In this document: one piece after another, positions 49,654 to 58,005 of the stretch
Layout: each line of letters starts with the position of its first letter
Numbering within the stretch: the first letter of the stretch is position 1
NCBI RefSeq assembly: GCF_029051685.1
Contig: NZ_JAACFT010000009.1
Coordinates: forward strand, 62,001 to 126,000
DNA length: 64,000 nt
Direction: 5' to 3'
Source: Bradyrhizobium sp. CSA207
Lineage (GTDB): Bacteria; Pseudomonadota; Alphaproteobacteria; Rhizobiales; Xanthobacteraceae
Position numbers and translations under genes: made by a program
The notes under the pieces: generated by a model
Told to the model about the DNA's origin: nothing
The model's input: only the letters and a program-made list of their open reading frames with translations
Databases searched by the model: none

Positions 49654-50148
49654 CTACGACAGTGAATCCACGCTTTGGTCGCTCAGGGCGCCGGAAATAA
49701 TCGTCACGGGAACGGGGAACGTGCCGAGCGCATGTGCGAGCAGTGTGACCAGCGGCCCCGGGCCCTCGGCGCCGGGATTGGCGGCCAACACCAGCATGGC
49801 GATGTCGGGATCCTCGTCGATCACCGCGAGCAGCTGTTCCATCGGCGCGCCTTCGCGGATCACCCGTTCCGGCGTAATCGCGGCAATGCCGTTGGCGCGG
49901 CCGGTGGCGCGGTCGAGCGCGGCGTTGGCCTCCTCATGCGCCTCGGCGCGCATGATGTCGGCGACCCCCAGCCATTGCTGGTTCTGGTCCTCGATCTCGA
50001 TGATGCGCAGCATCACCACGCCGCCGCCGGCCCGGATCGCCCAGCGGCTGGCGTAATAGACCGCGCGATCCCATTCGGCAGTGTCGTCGACGATGACAAG
50101 GCATTTGGGCTTGTGACCCGGCTCGAAGCACTGTCGCTTGCTGGTCAT
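49654..50148 (-). CDS. Universal stress protein family
   Basis: The 164-residue chain has the UspA fold: CLVIVDDTAEWDRAVYYASR (strand 1 and helix 1), VVMLRIIE, and IAMLVLAANPGAEGPGPLVT near the C-terminal nucleotide site. The canonical ATP loop G-2x-G-9x-G-S/T is incomplete (GAEGPGPLVTLLAHALGTFP), so ATP binding is uncertain. I chose the ATG at 50148. It follows trpS on the same strand. Confidence 0.85.
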   Translation of the reverse strand: MTSKRQCFEPGHKPKCLVIVDDTAEWDRAVYYASRWAIRAGGGVVMLRIIEIEDQNQQWLGVADIMRAEAHEEANAALDRATGRANGIAAITPERVIREGAPMEQLLAVIDEDPDIAMLVLAANPGAEGPGPLVTLLAHALGTFPVPVTIISGALSDQSVDSLS

Positions 50149-50246
50149 GCATGTCCCGGCGTGAGCACGGCTGGCATGCTGCCACACTCCATCATGCTTT
50201 GGGAGAGGGAAGGTCGGCCGGCGCCCGGGGGTCGCGAACGCAACAA

Positions 50247-51299
50247 TCAGCGCGGGCGGATGAAGCCGACGATGTCCTTGGAGAGCTTCATGGTCTCGTC
50301 GGCGATCGCGCGGGCCCGGTCGGCGCCGCCGTTCAGGATCGCGTCGATATGGCCGGGGTCGGCGACGAGGCGCTTCATCTCGCCGGCGATCGGCGAAAGC
50401 TTGGTGACGCACAGCTCCACCAGCGCGTTCTTGAAGCTGGAGAACTGGCCGCCGCCGAAATCGCGCAGCACCTCGGCCTTGGAGCGGCCGGAGAGCGCGG
50501 CGAAAATGCCGACGAGATTGTCGGCCTCGGGACGCGCTTCCAGACCCTTCTCTTCGATCGGCAGCGGTTCCGGATCGGTCTTCGCCTTGCGCACCTTCTG
50601 CGCGATGGTGTCGGCGTCGTCGGTCAGATTGATGCGCGAATTGTCCGATGCGTCCGACTTCGACATCTTCTTGGTGCCGTCGCGCAGGCTCATCACGCGC
50701 GTCGCGGGTCCCGTGATCAAGGGCTCCGGCAGCGGGAAGAACAGGCCGTCATTGGCGCCGTGGCCGCGGATCGAGTCGCCGAAATCATTGTTGAACTTCT
50801 GCGCGATGTCGCGCGAGAGCTCGAGATGCTGCTTCTGGTCCTCGCCGACTGGCACGTGGGTGGCGCGGTAAAGCAGGATGTCGGCGGCCATCAGCACGGG
50901 ATAGTCGTACAGCCCGACCGAGGCGTTCTCGCGGTCTTTGCCGGCCTTCTCCTTGAACTGGGTCATGCGGTTGAGCCAGCCCATGCGCGCGACGCAGTTG
51001 AAGATCCAGGCGAGCTCGGCATGTCCCGAGACCTGGCTCTGGTTGAACACGATCTGCTTGTTCGGATCGATGCCGCTGGCGATGAACGCCGCGGTCACCT
51101 CGCGGGTGTTGCGCGCGAGCTCGGCCGGTCCGCCCCAGACGTCCAGCCCTTGCGTGATCGCATGCATGTCGACGACGCAATAGATGCAGTTGTGGGTTTC
51201 CTGCAGCTTCACGAAGTTGACGATCGCGCCGAGATAATTGCCGAGATGCAGATTGCCCGTCGGCTGGACGCCCGAAAAGACCCGTTCAACGAATGGCAT
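50247..51299 (-). CDS. trpS: Tryptophanyl-tRNA synthetase
   Basis: TrpS charges tRNA-Trp. The 350-residue class I enzyme shows [20 protein letters not shown] (HIGH region as HLGN), [16 protein letters not shown] and the KMSKS loop in [15 protein letters not shown]. The ATG at 51299 has AGGAAAG upstream; a longer frame begins further upstream in the repeat region. murJ lies upstream on the same strand, separated by a family E repeat. Confidence 0.97.
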   Translation of the reverse strand: MPFVERVFSGVQPTGNLHLGNYLGAIVNFVKLQETHNCIYCVVDMHAITQGLDVWGGPAELARNTREVTAAFIASGIDPNKQIVFNQSQVSGHAELAWIFNCVARMGWLNRMTQFKEKAGKDRENASVGLYDYPVLMAADILLYRATHVPVGEDQKQHLELSRDIAQKFNNDFGDSIRGHGANDGLFFPLPEPLITGPATRVMSLRDGTKKMSKSDASDNSRINLTDDADTIAQKVRKAKTDPEPLPIEEKGLEARPEADNLVGIFAALSGRSKAEVLRDFGGGQFSSFKNALVELCVTKLSPIAGEMKRLVADPGHIDAILNGGADRARAIADETMKLSKDIVGFIRPR

Positions 51300-51380
51300 G
51301 TTAAGCTTTCCTGGCAAGCTTTCCTGGAGGTAATCGGCCGTCGTTTCCAACAGCGGCGCAGCGTCGTCAAGTGTAATTCC

Positions 51381-51497
51381 ACCTCTCCCATAGGGAGAGG
51401 TCGCGCCGAAGGCGCGGGTGAGGGGTTAGGCTACAACGAGAGACCGGGTCCCTCACCCGATTTGCTGTGCAAATCGACCTCTCCCGATGGGAGAGGT
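51381..51497. repeat. Family E intergenic repeat, second copy
   Basis: It starts ACCTCTCCCATAGGGAGAGG and ends CCTCTCCCGATGGGAGAGG. Between them are GGTGAGGGGT and CCCTCACC in inverted order and GATTTGCTGTGCAAATC, a near-palindrome. It is related to 25671-25814 and lies between murJ and trpS. Confidence 0.8.
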
Positions 51498-51520
51498 GAA
51501 GGGTCCCTCGACGAGCTACT

Positions 51521-53056
51521 CTAATGCCTCGGACGCTTCAGGGCGCTAACCGCCTCGCGCCAGGAGGCGACGCTGAGGATATGGAGGAGCAGGCCGTAGA
51601 CGGCGATTCCCGCCGCGATCTGCAGGCCTAGCGCGATAAAGCGGATGACGCCGTAGCTGCCGGCAGGGATGAAGCCCGCGGTCAGCCAGAGCAGGGCGCC
51701 CATGACGGCTGCGGCGAGTACGATCCGCGGCAGCCTTTTGCGGGCGGCTGCGTCGACCGAGAAGCCGAACTCGGTGGTGCCCTTTCGCAGCAGGGCGAGC
51801 GCGCTGCTCCAGGCGCCCGCGGCGATGCTCGCGGCGATCCCGGTTGCGCCGAAAAAATGGCCGAGCAAGACCGCGAGCGCGACGGCGATCACAAATCCCT
51901 TGGCGGTTGCAAGCAGCGGCGTCATCGTATCGCTGCGGGCGTAGAAGGCCGGCGACAGCGCCTTGATTAGCACATGAGCCGGCAGGCCCAGCGCCAGCCA
52001 TTTCAGCGCATGCGCGGTGGCTGCGCTGTCACCGGCACCGAAGGCGCCATGTTCGAACAACAGCCGCACGATCGGCTCGGCCAGCACGATCAGGCCGAGC
52101 GTGGCGGGCAGCGCCAGCCCGGTTGCAAGCTCCAGCGCACGCGATTCCGCATGCGCCACCGCGTTGCGGTCGCAGCTAGCCACCGCACGCGTCAGCTCCG
52201 GCACCAGCACGGTACCCATGGCGACACCGACGATGCCGAGCGGCAGCTCGATCAGGCGGTTGGCGAAATAGAGCCATGAGACCGCGGACGGCGTGGCCGA
52301 GGCGATGATCGCGCCGGCCACCATCAGCCATTGCGGACCCGAGCTCGCGATCATGCCGGGAACGGCCTTGGCGAAAAAGCCGCGCATCTCCTTGTCGAAC
52401 GTCGCGCGCAGCGGCGTTGCCAGTCGCGCACTCCGCTGCGACAGCAGCATCAGGAGTTGCAGCAGGCCGGCGAGGCCGACGGTGGTAGCCAGCATCCACG
52501 CGGCGAAGACAGCGTCGGCGTGGCCGAACAGCAGTGCCGCGATCGCGGCGATCAGCGCGATGTTGAACAGCAGCGGCGAGAACGCCGTGAGCGCAAAGCG
52601 CCCCTGCGCGTTGAGCAGTCCCATCAGCACGGTGACCGGGCCGGCGAAGGCGAGATAGGGCAGCATCAGCCGCGCATTCTGAACGGCGAGATCGAGCGTG
52701 CCGCTACCAAGAAATCCGGGCGCAATGACCGTGATGATCAGCGGCATCAGGAGCGCAATGACGATCGAGATTCCGATCAGGGCCGCACTGACCGTGCCGA
52801 GCACGCGTCCTGCGAATGCCGCTGCGGCCTTCTCGCCACCGCGCTCGCGGATGCGCAGCCAGGCTGGGATCAGCGCCGCGTTCAGCGCTCCCTCGCTGAG
52901 CAGACGCCGCACCACGTTGACGAGCTGAAACGCCGCCAGAAACGCATCCGCCACAGCGCCGGTGCCCAGCAATGCGGCAATCATGGAATCGCGCGCAAAA
53001 CCCAGTAGCCGCGAGGCCAGTGTTCCCGTAGATACCGTCAGGAAGGAGCGGATCAT
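51521..53056 (-). CDS. murJ: Lipid II flippase MurJ
   Basis: MurJ moves lipid II across the inner membrane for peptidoglycan synthesis. The 511-residue protein is almost all membrane segments (about 14). Family landmarks are TLASRLLGFARDSMIAALLG, ADAFLAAFQLVNVVRRLLSEGALN, YLAFAGPVTVLMGLLNAQGRF, LYFANRLIELPLGIVGVAMG and LSPAFYARSDTMTPL. I chose the ATG at 53056 because the open frame upstream overlaps the divergent kinase gene. The 124-base spacer to that gene must hold both promoters. Confidence 0.96.
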   Translation of the reverse strand: MIRSFLTVSTGTLASRLLGFARDSMIAALLGTGAVADAFLAAFQLVNVVRRLLSEGALNAALIPAWLRIRERGGEKAAAAFAGRVLGTVSAALIGISIVIALLMPLIITVIAPGFLGSGTLDLAVQNARLMLPYLAFAGPVTVLMGLLNAQGRFALTAFSPLLFNIALIAAIAALLFGHADAVFAAWMLATTVGLAGLLQLLMLLSQRSARLATPLRATFDKEMRGFFAKAVPGMIASSGPQWLMVAGAIIASATPSAVSWLYFANRLIELPLGIVGVAMGTVLVPELTRAVASCDRNAVAHAESRALELATGLALPATLGLIVLAEPIVRLLFEHGAFGAGDSAATAHALKWLALGLPAHVLIKALSPAFYARSDTMTPLLATAKGFVIAVALAVLLGHFFGATGIAASIAAGAWSSALALLRKGTTEFGFSVDAAARKRLPRIVLAAAVMGALLWLTAGFIPAGSYGVIRFIALGLQIAAGIAVYGLLLHILSVASWREAVSALKRPRH

Positions 53057-53180
53057 CTGGCGTAATAATACCGTTGCTTGCTCGGGCACGGCCGGTCGTG
53101 ATAGGCCGCGGGCTACATTTTCAGGCCGACAGGAAGCGGATTTTCCGCGAGATCGCAATCGGGCAACGGGATCAAAGTGA

Positions 53181-54182
53181 ATGGCTGACGTGAAATATGA
53201 CGTTCTCGGCATCGGCAACGCGCTGTTCGACGTGCTGGTCCGGACCGACGAGGCCTTTCTCGCCCGGCACGGCATGACCAAGGGCAGCATGTCCCTGATC
53301 GACGAGGCCCGCGCCGCCGCCATCTACAAGGACATGGGTCCGGCCACTGAAGTCTCTGGCGGCTCGGCTGCCAACACCATTGTCGGCATTGGTAGTCTCG
53401 GTGCCCGCGCGGCCTATGTCGGCAAGGTCAAGGACGACCAGATCGGCAAGCTCTACGTCCATGACATCCGCGCCGCCGGCGTCGCCTTCAACACGCCCGC
53501 CGCCAAGGACGGCGCCGCCACCGGCTGCTCCTACATCCTGGTCACCGCGGACGGCGAGCGGACCATGAACACCTATCTCGGCGCCGCGCAAGATTTGTCG
53601 CCCGCCGACATCGACCCGGCCGAAATCGCCGGCGCCGGCATCGTCTATCTCGAGGGCTATCTCTGGGACCCCAAGAATGCCAAGGACGCTTTCGTCAAGG
53701 CCGCCAAGATCGCCCATGACGCAAAGCGCAAGGTGGCGCTGACGCTGTCGGATTCGTTCTGCGTCGATCGCTACCGCGACGAGTTTCTGGCGCTGATGCG
53801 CAACGGCACCGTCGACATCGTCTTCGCCAACGAATCCGAGCTGCACTCGCTCTACACCACTTCGGACTTCGATACCGCGCTCAAGCAGCTGCGCAACGAC
53901 GTCAATCTCGGCGTGGTCACCCGCAGCGAGAAGGGCTGCATGGTGGTGTCGTCGGAAGACGCGGTCGCCGCGCCCGCGTTCCCGATTGCCCAGCTGGTCG
54001 ACACCACCGGCGCCGGCGACCTCTTCGCCGCCGGCTTCCTGTTCGGCCTCGCACGTAACCTTGCGTACAAGCAGTGCGGTGAGCTCGGTGCGCTGGCGGC
54101 TGCCGAAGTGATCCAGCACATCGGCGCGCGCCCGCAAGTGTCGCTGAAGGAGCTCGCCGAGCAGCGCGGGCTGACGGGGTAG
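53181..54182 (+). CDS. PfkB-family kinase, adenosine kinase type
   Basis: The 333-residue ribokinase-fold enzyme has the N-terminal pattern GIGNALFDVLVRTDEAFLAR, the GGSAANTIVGIGSLG loop, and the C-terminal PfkB signature DTTGAGDLFAAGFLFGL with the catalytic Asp. The closest type is bacterial adenosine kinase/nucleoside kinase, converting adenosine to AMP. Substrate is inferred from overall similarity, not from a unique motif. It is divergent from murJ and followed by two palindromic repeats. Confidence 0.88.
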   Translation: MADVKYDVLGIGNALFDVLVRTDEAFLARHGMTKGSMSLIDEARAAAIYKDMGPATEVSGGSAANTIVGIGSLGARAAYVGKVKDDQIGKLYVHDIRAAGVAFNTPAAKDGAATGCSYILVTADGERTMNTYLGAAQDLSPADIDPAEIAGAGIVYLEGYLWDPKNAKDAFVKAAKIAHDAKRKVALTLSDSFCVDRYRDEFLALMRNGTVDIVFANESELHSLYTTSDFDTALKQLRNDVNLGVVTRSEKGCMVVSSEDAVAAPAFPIAQLVDTTGAGDLFAAGFLFGLARNLAYKQCGELGALAAAEVIQHIGARPQVSLKELAEQRGLTG

Positions 54183-54196
54183 TCTCGTCTCTCTCC

Positions 54197-54276
54197 CGTC
54201 ATTGCGAGCGAAGCGAAGCAATCCAGAGTCTTTCCGCGGAGACAGACTGGATTGCTTCGCTCCGCTCGCAATGACG
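54197..54276. repeat. Family A intergenic palindrome, second copy
   Basis: It begins CGTCATTGCGAGCGAAGCG and ends TCCGCTCGCAATGACG, with GAAGCAATCCAG and CTGGATTGCTTC inside. It is the cleanest copy of the family and is followed after 32 bases by a family B element. Confidence 0.85.
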
Positions 54277-54308
54277 ATGTGGAGGCGGGTGCGCGCCTCA
54301 CTCTCCGC

Positions 54309-54411
54309 TGTCATCGCCCGGCTTGACCGGGCGATCCAGTAATCCGAGACGGCAGAGGAATACGGAGAACCCGCGGCGTACTGGATTCCCCGCTTTCGCG
54401 GGGAATGACAG
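54309..54411. repeat. Family B intergenic repeat, reverse orientation
   Basis: It begins TGTCATCGCCCGGCTTGACC, includes GCGATCCAGTA and CGCGGCGTACTGGATTCCCC, and ends TTCGCGGGGAATGACA. It is the reverse complement arrangement of 17252-17351. The rest of 54183-54437 shows nothing else. Confidence 0.8.
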
Positions 54412-54437
54412 TCTTTGTGTGGTGAAAGACGGGGCCC

Positions 54438-55631
54438 TCACGCCGCCTTCTGCCCGCTCCCCGCATCGAGCCCGGCATACACCCCGCGCTCGAACCCAGC
54501 GAACGTCTCCAGGCACTTGGCGTCGACGAACGGCAACACCTGCATCAGGATCACGCCGGAAACATCGCGCGCCGGATCGATCCAGAAATAGGTGTTGGCG
54601 AGACCAGCCCAGGCGAGGCTGCCGGCGCTGCGGCCTTCCGCCGTCTTGGCGGTGTTGATCAGGAAGGAGAGCCCCCACTTCTTCACGATGTCGGGAAAGA
54701 GATCGACGTCGTTCGTGTACATGGGTGCCACCGTCGTCATCTTGCCAATGGTGAGATCGCCGATGTGGTTCTGGCCCATCAGAGCGACCGTCTCGGGCTT
54801 CAGCACCTGATTGCCGTTGCCGCGGCCCTTGTTCAGGATCATCTGGGTGAACTTGATGTAGTCGCCGGCAGTGCCGTAAAGGCCGCCGCCGCCCATATGG
54901 AATTCCGGACTCTGTTCGATCTCGAACGGGATCGGCGCCAGCGATCCATCCTCGCCGCGTGCATGCGTGGCGACCAGCCGCTGGCGCATGTTGTCGGTGA
55001 TCTTGAAGCCGGTGTCATTCATGCCCAGCGGCGTGAACACGTGGTCGCGCAGATAAGCGTCGAGCCGCTGACCACTCACGGCTTCCACCGCCTTGCCGAC
55101 GAAATCGATGTTGATGCCATATTCCCAGCGGGTGCCGGGATCAGACATGATCGGCGTCTTCAACGCGACGTTCTGGCAGGAGAAGATGTTCGGGGTTCCA
55201 GTCTTCTCCAGATATTGCGCGCAGTCGCCGTTCCATACGTTGTAAGCAAAGCCGGCGGTGTGGGTCATGAGCTGGCGCAGCGTGATCGGCCACTTGGCCG
55301 GCCGCAGCTTCGGCTCGCCATTGGCGTCGAAGCCTTCGAGCACCTGCGGCGAGGCGAGATCGGGCAGCACCGATCCGATCGGCGCATCCAGCGACAGCTT
55401 GCCTTGTTCGACCAGTTGCATCGCGCCTGTGGTCGTCACCGCCTTCGTCATCGATGCGATCCAGAACACGCTGTCCGTGGTCATCGCATCGGGCTTGGAC
55501 AAATCGCGCTTGCCGAACGCGCCCTGGTAGAGCACTTCGCTGCCGCTGGCGGCAATCGCCACAACGCCGGGAATCTCTTTTGCGTCACTCTTCTTGCGCA
55601 GGACTTCGTCGATCTCTGCTTGGTTTTGCAT
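54438..55631 (-). CDS. Serine hydrolase, class C beta-lactamase/esterase family
   Basis: The 397-residue protein has the SxxK motif as Ser60-Met-Thr-Lys63 (FWIASMTKAVTT), a Tyr-x-Asn-like motif in WEYGINIDFVG, and HTAGFAYNVWNGD, GGGGLYGTAGDYIKF further on. There is no signal peptide, which favours an intracellular esterase or carboxypeptidase-like enzyme over a resistance beta-lactamase. GGAGGAA directly precedes the ATG at 55631. The 55632-55976 spacer holds an operator-like inverted repeat and otherwise nothing clear. Confidence 0.88.
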   Translation of the reverse strand: MQNQAEIDEVLRKKSDAKEIPGVVAIAASGSEVLYQGAFGKRDLSKPDAMTTDSVFWIASMTKAVTTTGAMQLVEQGKLSLDAPIGSVLPDLASPQVLEGFDANGEPKLRPAKWPITLRQLMTHTAGFAYNVWNGDCAQYLEKTGTPNIFSCQNVALKTPIMSDPGTRWEYGINIDFVGKAVEAVSGQRLDAYLRDHVFTPLGMNDTGFKITDNMRQRLVATHARGEDGSLAPIPFEIEQSPEFHMGGGGLYGTAGDYIKFTQMILNKGRGNGNQVLKPETVALMGQNHIGDLTIGKMTTVAPMYTNDVDLFPDIVKKWGLSFLINTAKTAEGRSAGSLAWAGLANTYFWIDPARDVSGVILMQVLPFVDAKCLETFAGFERGVYAGLDAGSGQKAA

Positions 55632-55846
55632 ACGCGTTTCCTCCGGTTTTATTATTGTTGGAAGTGATCGATTGTCCTCCCGCATGCTCCTCGCGGCAAG
55701 CACATCCACGTACCTGCGCCGGTCGCGATGTCGTGACTTGACGGTCCGTGCCTGACGCACGACGACAAGGCGACTGGACTGCAACACTTCGTCACAATCT
55801 GCGGTGGATGGCCGCACTTCGCGGTGACCCGGGATAGGCCGAGGCG

Positions 55847-55882
55847 ATATGTTTCGAGCGCTTTCGAGCACTTGAAACATAT
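55847..55882. promoter_or_regulatory. Operator-like inverted repeat between serine hydrolase and small unknown gene
   Basis: ATATGTTTC (55847-55855) and GAAACATAT (55874-55882) are perfectly complementary. Between them GTTTCGAGCG and CTTTCGAGCA form a direct repeat with a 10-base period, so one helical turn apart. This arrangement fits a dimeric regulator site. It lies 216 bases upstream of the hydrolase and 95 bases upstream of the small plus-strand gene. Confidence 0.4.
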
Positions 55883-55976
55883 TGTGCGTTGCGGCGTTCA
55901 GCACCCGGCCCAATCGCGCGGCCGACGTTAAGACTTGATGCAAATTTGGCGGTCATAGGCCGCGAGGGGACCCTTG

Positions 55977-56297
55977 ATGATTTCGACCTGGAGCGAATGG
56001 AAGCGCTATCCCCGTCCCGGACGGGGCGAGAACCTCGAGGCGCCGATCGCGCCCGGCATCTACGAGGTCCGCATCACCGGCACCGGCGCACTCTATTCCT
56101 TCGGCGCCGTCGACAATCTGGCACAGGCGCTGGCACTGCTGCCGGTTGGCGCGAAATCTTGGTTCGGCCGCCGCGACACGTCCGACGCGCCCGATCTCGA
56201 ATACCGCACCTGCGCAACCTCCTCGAAGGCCGACGCCAAGGTGGCCGCAGAACGCATGATCGGCCGGCGCGAGACCTATATGAGCGGCGCGGCCTGA
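55977..56297 (+). CDS. Small protein of unknown function
   Basis: I do not recognise the family. The 106 residues (MISTWSEWKRYPRPGRGENL and on) contain an N-terminal aromatic/basic segment, a middle part PGIYEVRITGTGALYSFGAV that looks like two beta strands, and a C-terminal helix (SKADAKVAAERMIGRRETYM). There is no signal peptide or membrane segment. The short GIYEVR pattern resembles GIY-YIG-type folds only superficially; the second motif and catalytic Arg/Glu are not evident. GAGGGGA about 8 bases upstream of the ATG supports translation. A gene for an aldehyde dehydrogenase follows 109 bases later. Confidence 0.65.
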   Translation: MISTWSEWKRYPRPGRGENLEAPIAPGIYEVRITGTGALYSFGAVDNLAQALALLPVGAKSWFGRRDTSDAPDLEYRTCATSSKADAKVAAERMIGRRETYMSGAA

Positions 56298-56406
56298 CGC
56301 CGGGCTCCCAAATTTCCTCATAGGCAGATGCGCGTTGCGGGACGGTGCATTGCGCGCCGCTTGTCCCTATATTCCGGCCGATCCGATCGTCCTAGGGAGT
56401 AACGCC

Positions 56407-57900
56407 ATGACCCCGACCGCCGCCGCACGCGCTCAGCACACCACCGCCGCCCTGCGCGGCCGGTTGAAGGACCCGTCGCTGCTGAAGGAGGCCTGCTACA
56501 TTGATGGCGCCTGGGTCGGTTCGCCGACGTTTGCCGTGAACAATCCGGCGACCGGCGTCGAGCTCGCAAAGGTGCCGCAGCTTTCGGCCGATGATGCCAC
56601 CAGGGCCGTGGAGGCCGCCGAGCGCGCGTTCCCGGCCTGGGCCAAGCAGACCGCCAAGCAGCGCTCCAACATCCTGCGCAAATGGTTTGAGCTGATTATC
56701 GCCAACCGCGAGGACCTCGCGCTGATCCTCACCTCCGAGCAGGGCAAGCCGCTCAGCGAGGCGCTCGGCGAGGTCGACATCGGCGGCGCCTATGTCGAAT
56801 TCTTCGCGGAGGAAGCGCGCCGCGTCTATGGCGAGACCATTCCGACCCAACGCCCCGATGCGCGCCTGCTCGCGATCAAGCAGCCGATCGGCGTCTGCGG
56901 CGCGATCACGCCGTGGAATTTCCCGAACTCGATGATCACGCGAAAAGTCTCGCCGGCGCTCGCGGCCGGCTGCACCGTGGTGCTCAAGCCCGCCAACGAA
57001 ACGCCGTTGTCGGCGCTGGCGCTTGCGGTGCTGGCGGAGAAGGCCGGCGTGCCCAAGGGCGTGTTCAACATCATCACCGGTGATGCGCCGCCGATCGGCA
57101 AGGTGCTGTGCGAGCATCCGGCGGTGCGCTTCGTCGGCTTCACCGGCTCGACCGCCGTCGGCAAGATTCTCTACCAGCAGGCCTCCGTCGGCGTGAAGCG
57201 GCTCGGCCTCGAGCTCGGCGGCAATGCGCCGTTCGTGGTGTTCGACGACGCCGACATCGATGCGGCAGTCGAAGGCGCGATCGTCTCGAAATACCGCAAC
57301 ATGGGCCAGACCTGCGTCTGCGCCAACCGCCTCTACGCCCAGGACAAGATTTACGACGAGTTCGTGCAGAAGCTGTCGAAGAAAGTTGCCATGATGAAGA
57401 TCGGCGACGGCACCGAGAGCGGCGTCACCCAGGGTCCGCTGATCAACATGAAAGCGATCGACAAGGTCGAACGCCACATCGCCGATGCGGTGAAGCGCGG
57501 CGCCAAAATCGTCACCGGCGGCAAGCGCAGCGAGCTCGGGCGCTCCTTCTTCGAGCCGACCGTGCTCGCCGAGGTCAAGCCGGATTCGCTGGTGGCGCAG
57601 GAGGAAACGTTTGGCCCGCTCGCGCCGGTGATCCGCTTCAAGGACGAAGCCGACGTCATTGCGATGTGCAACGCCTCGCCGTTCGGCCTCGCCTCCTACT
57701 TCTACGCCCGCGATCTCGGCCGCGTCTGGCGCGTCGCCGAAGCGCTGGAATCCGGCATGGTCGGCGTCAACACCGGCCTGATCACCACCGAAGTCGCGCC
57801 CTTCGGTGGCGTCAAGGAAAGCGGCCTGGGGCGCGAAGGCTCGCATCACGGCATGGAAGAGTATGTCGAGATCAAATACGTGATGATGGCGGGGGTGTAG
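56407..57900 (+). CDS. gabD: Succinate-semialdehyde dehydrogenase (NAD(P)-dependent aldehyde dehydrogenase)
   Basis: The 497-residue ALDH has the cofactor and active-site motifs PWNFPNSMITRKVSPALAAG, GFTGSTAVGK, the Glu in LELGGNAPF and the nucleophile Cys in GQTCVCANR (first Cys), plus VQGPLINMKA-like TQGPLIN. The pattern ETPLSALALAVLAEKAGVP and the CVCAN double Cys are typical of the GabD group, which oxidises succinate semialdehyde to succinate in GABA catabolism. GGGAG precedes the ATG at 56407. No gabT is adjacent. Confidence 0.9.
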   Translation: MTPTAAARAQHTTAALRGRLKDPSLLKEACYIDGAWVGSPTFAVNNPATGVELAKVPQLSADDATRAVEAAERAFPAWAKQTAKQRSNILRKWFELIIANREDLALILTSEQGKPLSEALGEVDIGGAYVEFFAEEARRVYGETIPTQRPDARLLAIKQPIGVCGAITPWNFPNSMITRKVSPALAAGCTVVLKPANETPLSALALAVLAEKAGVPKGVFNIITGDAPPIGKVLCEHPAVRFVGFTGSTAVGKILYQQASVGVKRLGLELGGNAPFVVFDDADIDAAVEGAIVSKYRNMGQTCVCANRLYAQDKIYDEFVQKLSKKVAMMKIGDGTESGVTQGPLINMKAIDKVERHIADAVKRGAKIVTGGKRSELGRSFFEPTVLAEVKPDSLVAQEETFGPLAPVIRFKDEADVIAMCNASPFGLASYFYARDLGRVWRVAEALESGMVGVNTGLITTEVAPFGGVKESGLGREGSHHGMEEYVEIKYVMMAGV

Positions 57901-57912
57901 GGCCGTAGTCTC

Positions 57913-57998
57913 GTAGCCCGGATGGAGCGAAAGCGTAATCCGGGGCCTCCGCGGCTCGTGGCAAAATCCCGGATTGCGCTTCGCTCCATCCGGGCTAC
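57913..57998. repeat. Family G intergenic palindrome (GTAGCCCGGATGGAGCG type)
   Basis: It begins GTAGCCCGGATGGAGCGAAA and ends TCGCTCCATCCGGGCTAC, an almost perfect 18-base inverted pair, with GCGTAATCCGGG and CCCGGATTGCGC as the inner arms. It is the only copy in this window. It lies between convergent gabD and the SulP gene, about 12 bases after the gabD stop. Confidence 0.85.
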
Positions 57999-58005
57999 GT
58001 CACCA

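Noticed and set aside
53057..53323. Long N-terminal extension of murJ
   Set aside because: It overlaps the divergent kinase coding region and has no signal or homology; MurJ normally starts at the MIRSFLTVSTGTLASR-type segment.
54197..54411. Remnant insertion sequence made of two adjacent repeats
   Set aside because: Families A and B sit next to each other, but no transposase fragment or target duplication is visible; they are separate dispersed elements.
55977..56297. GIY-YIG nuclease
   Set aside because: Only a GIYEV stretch is seen; the partner YIG motif and catalytic residues are not.
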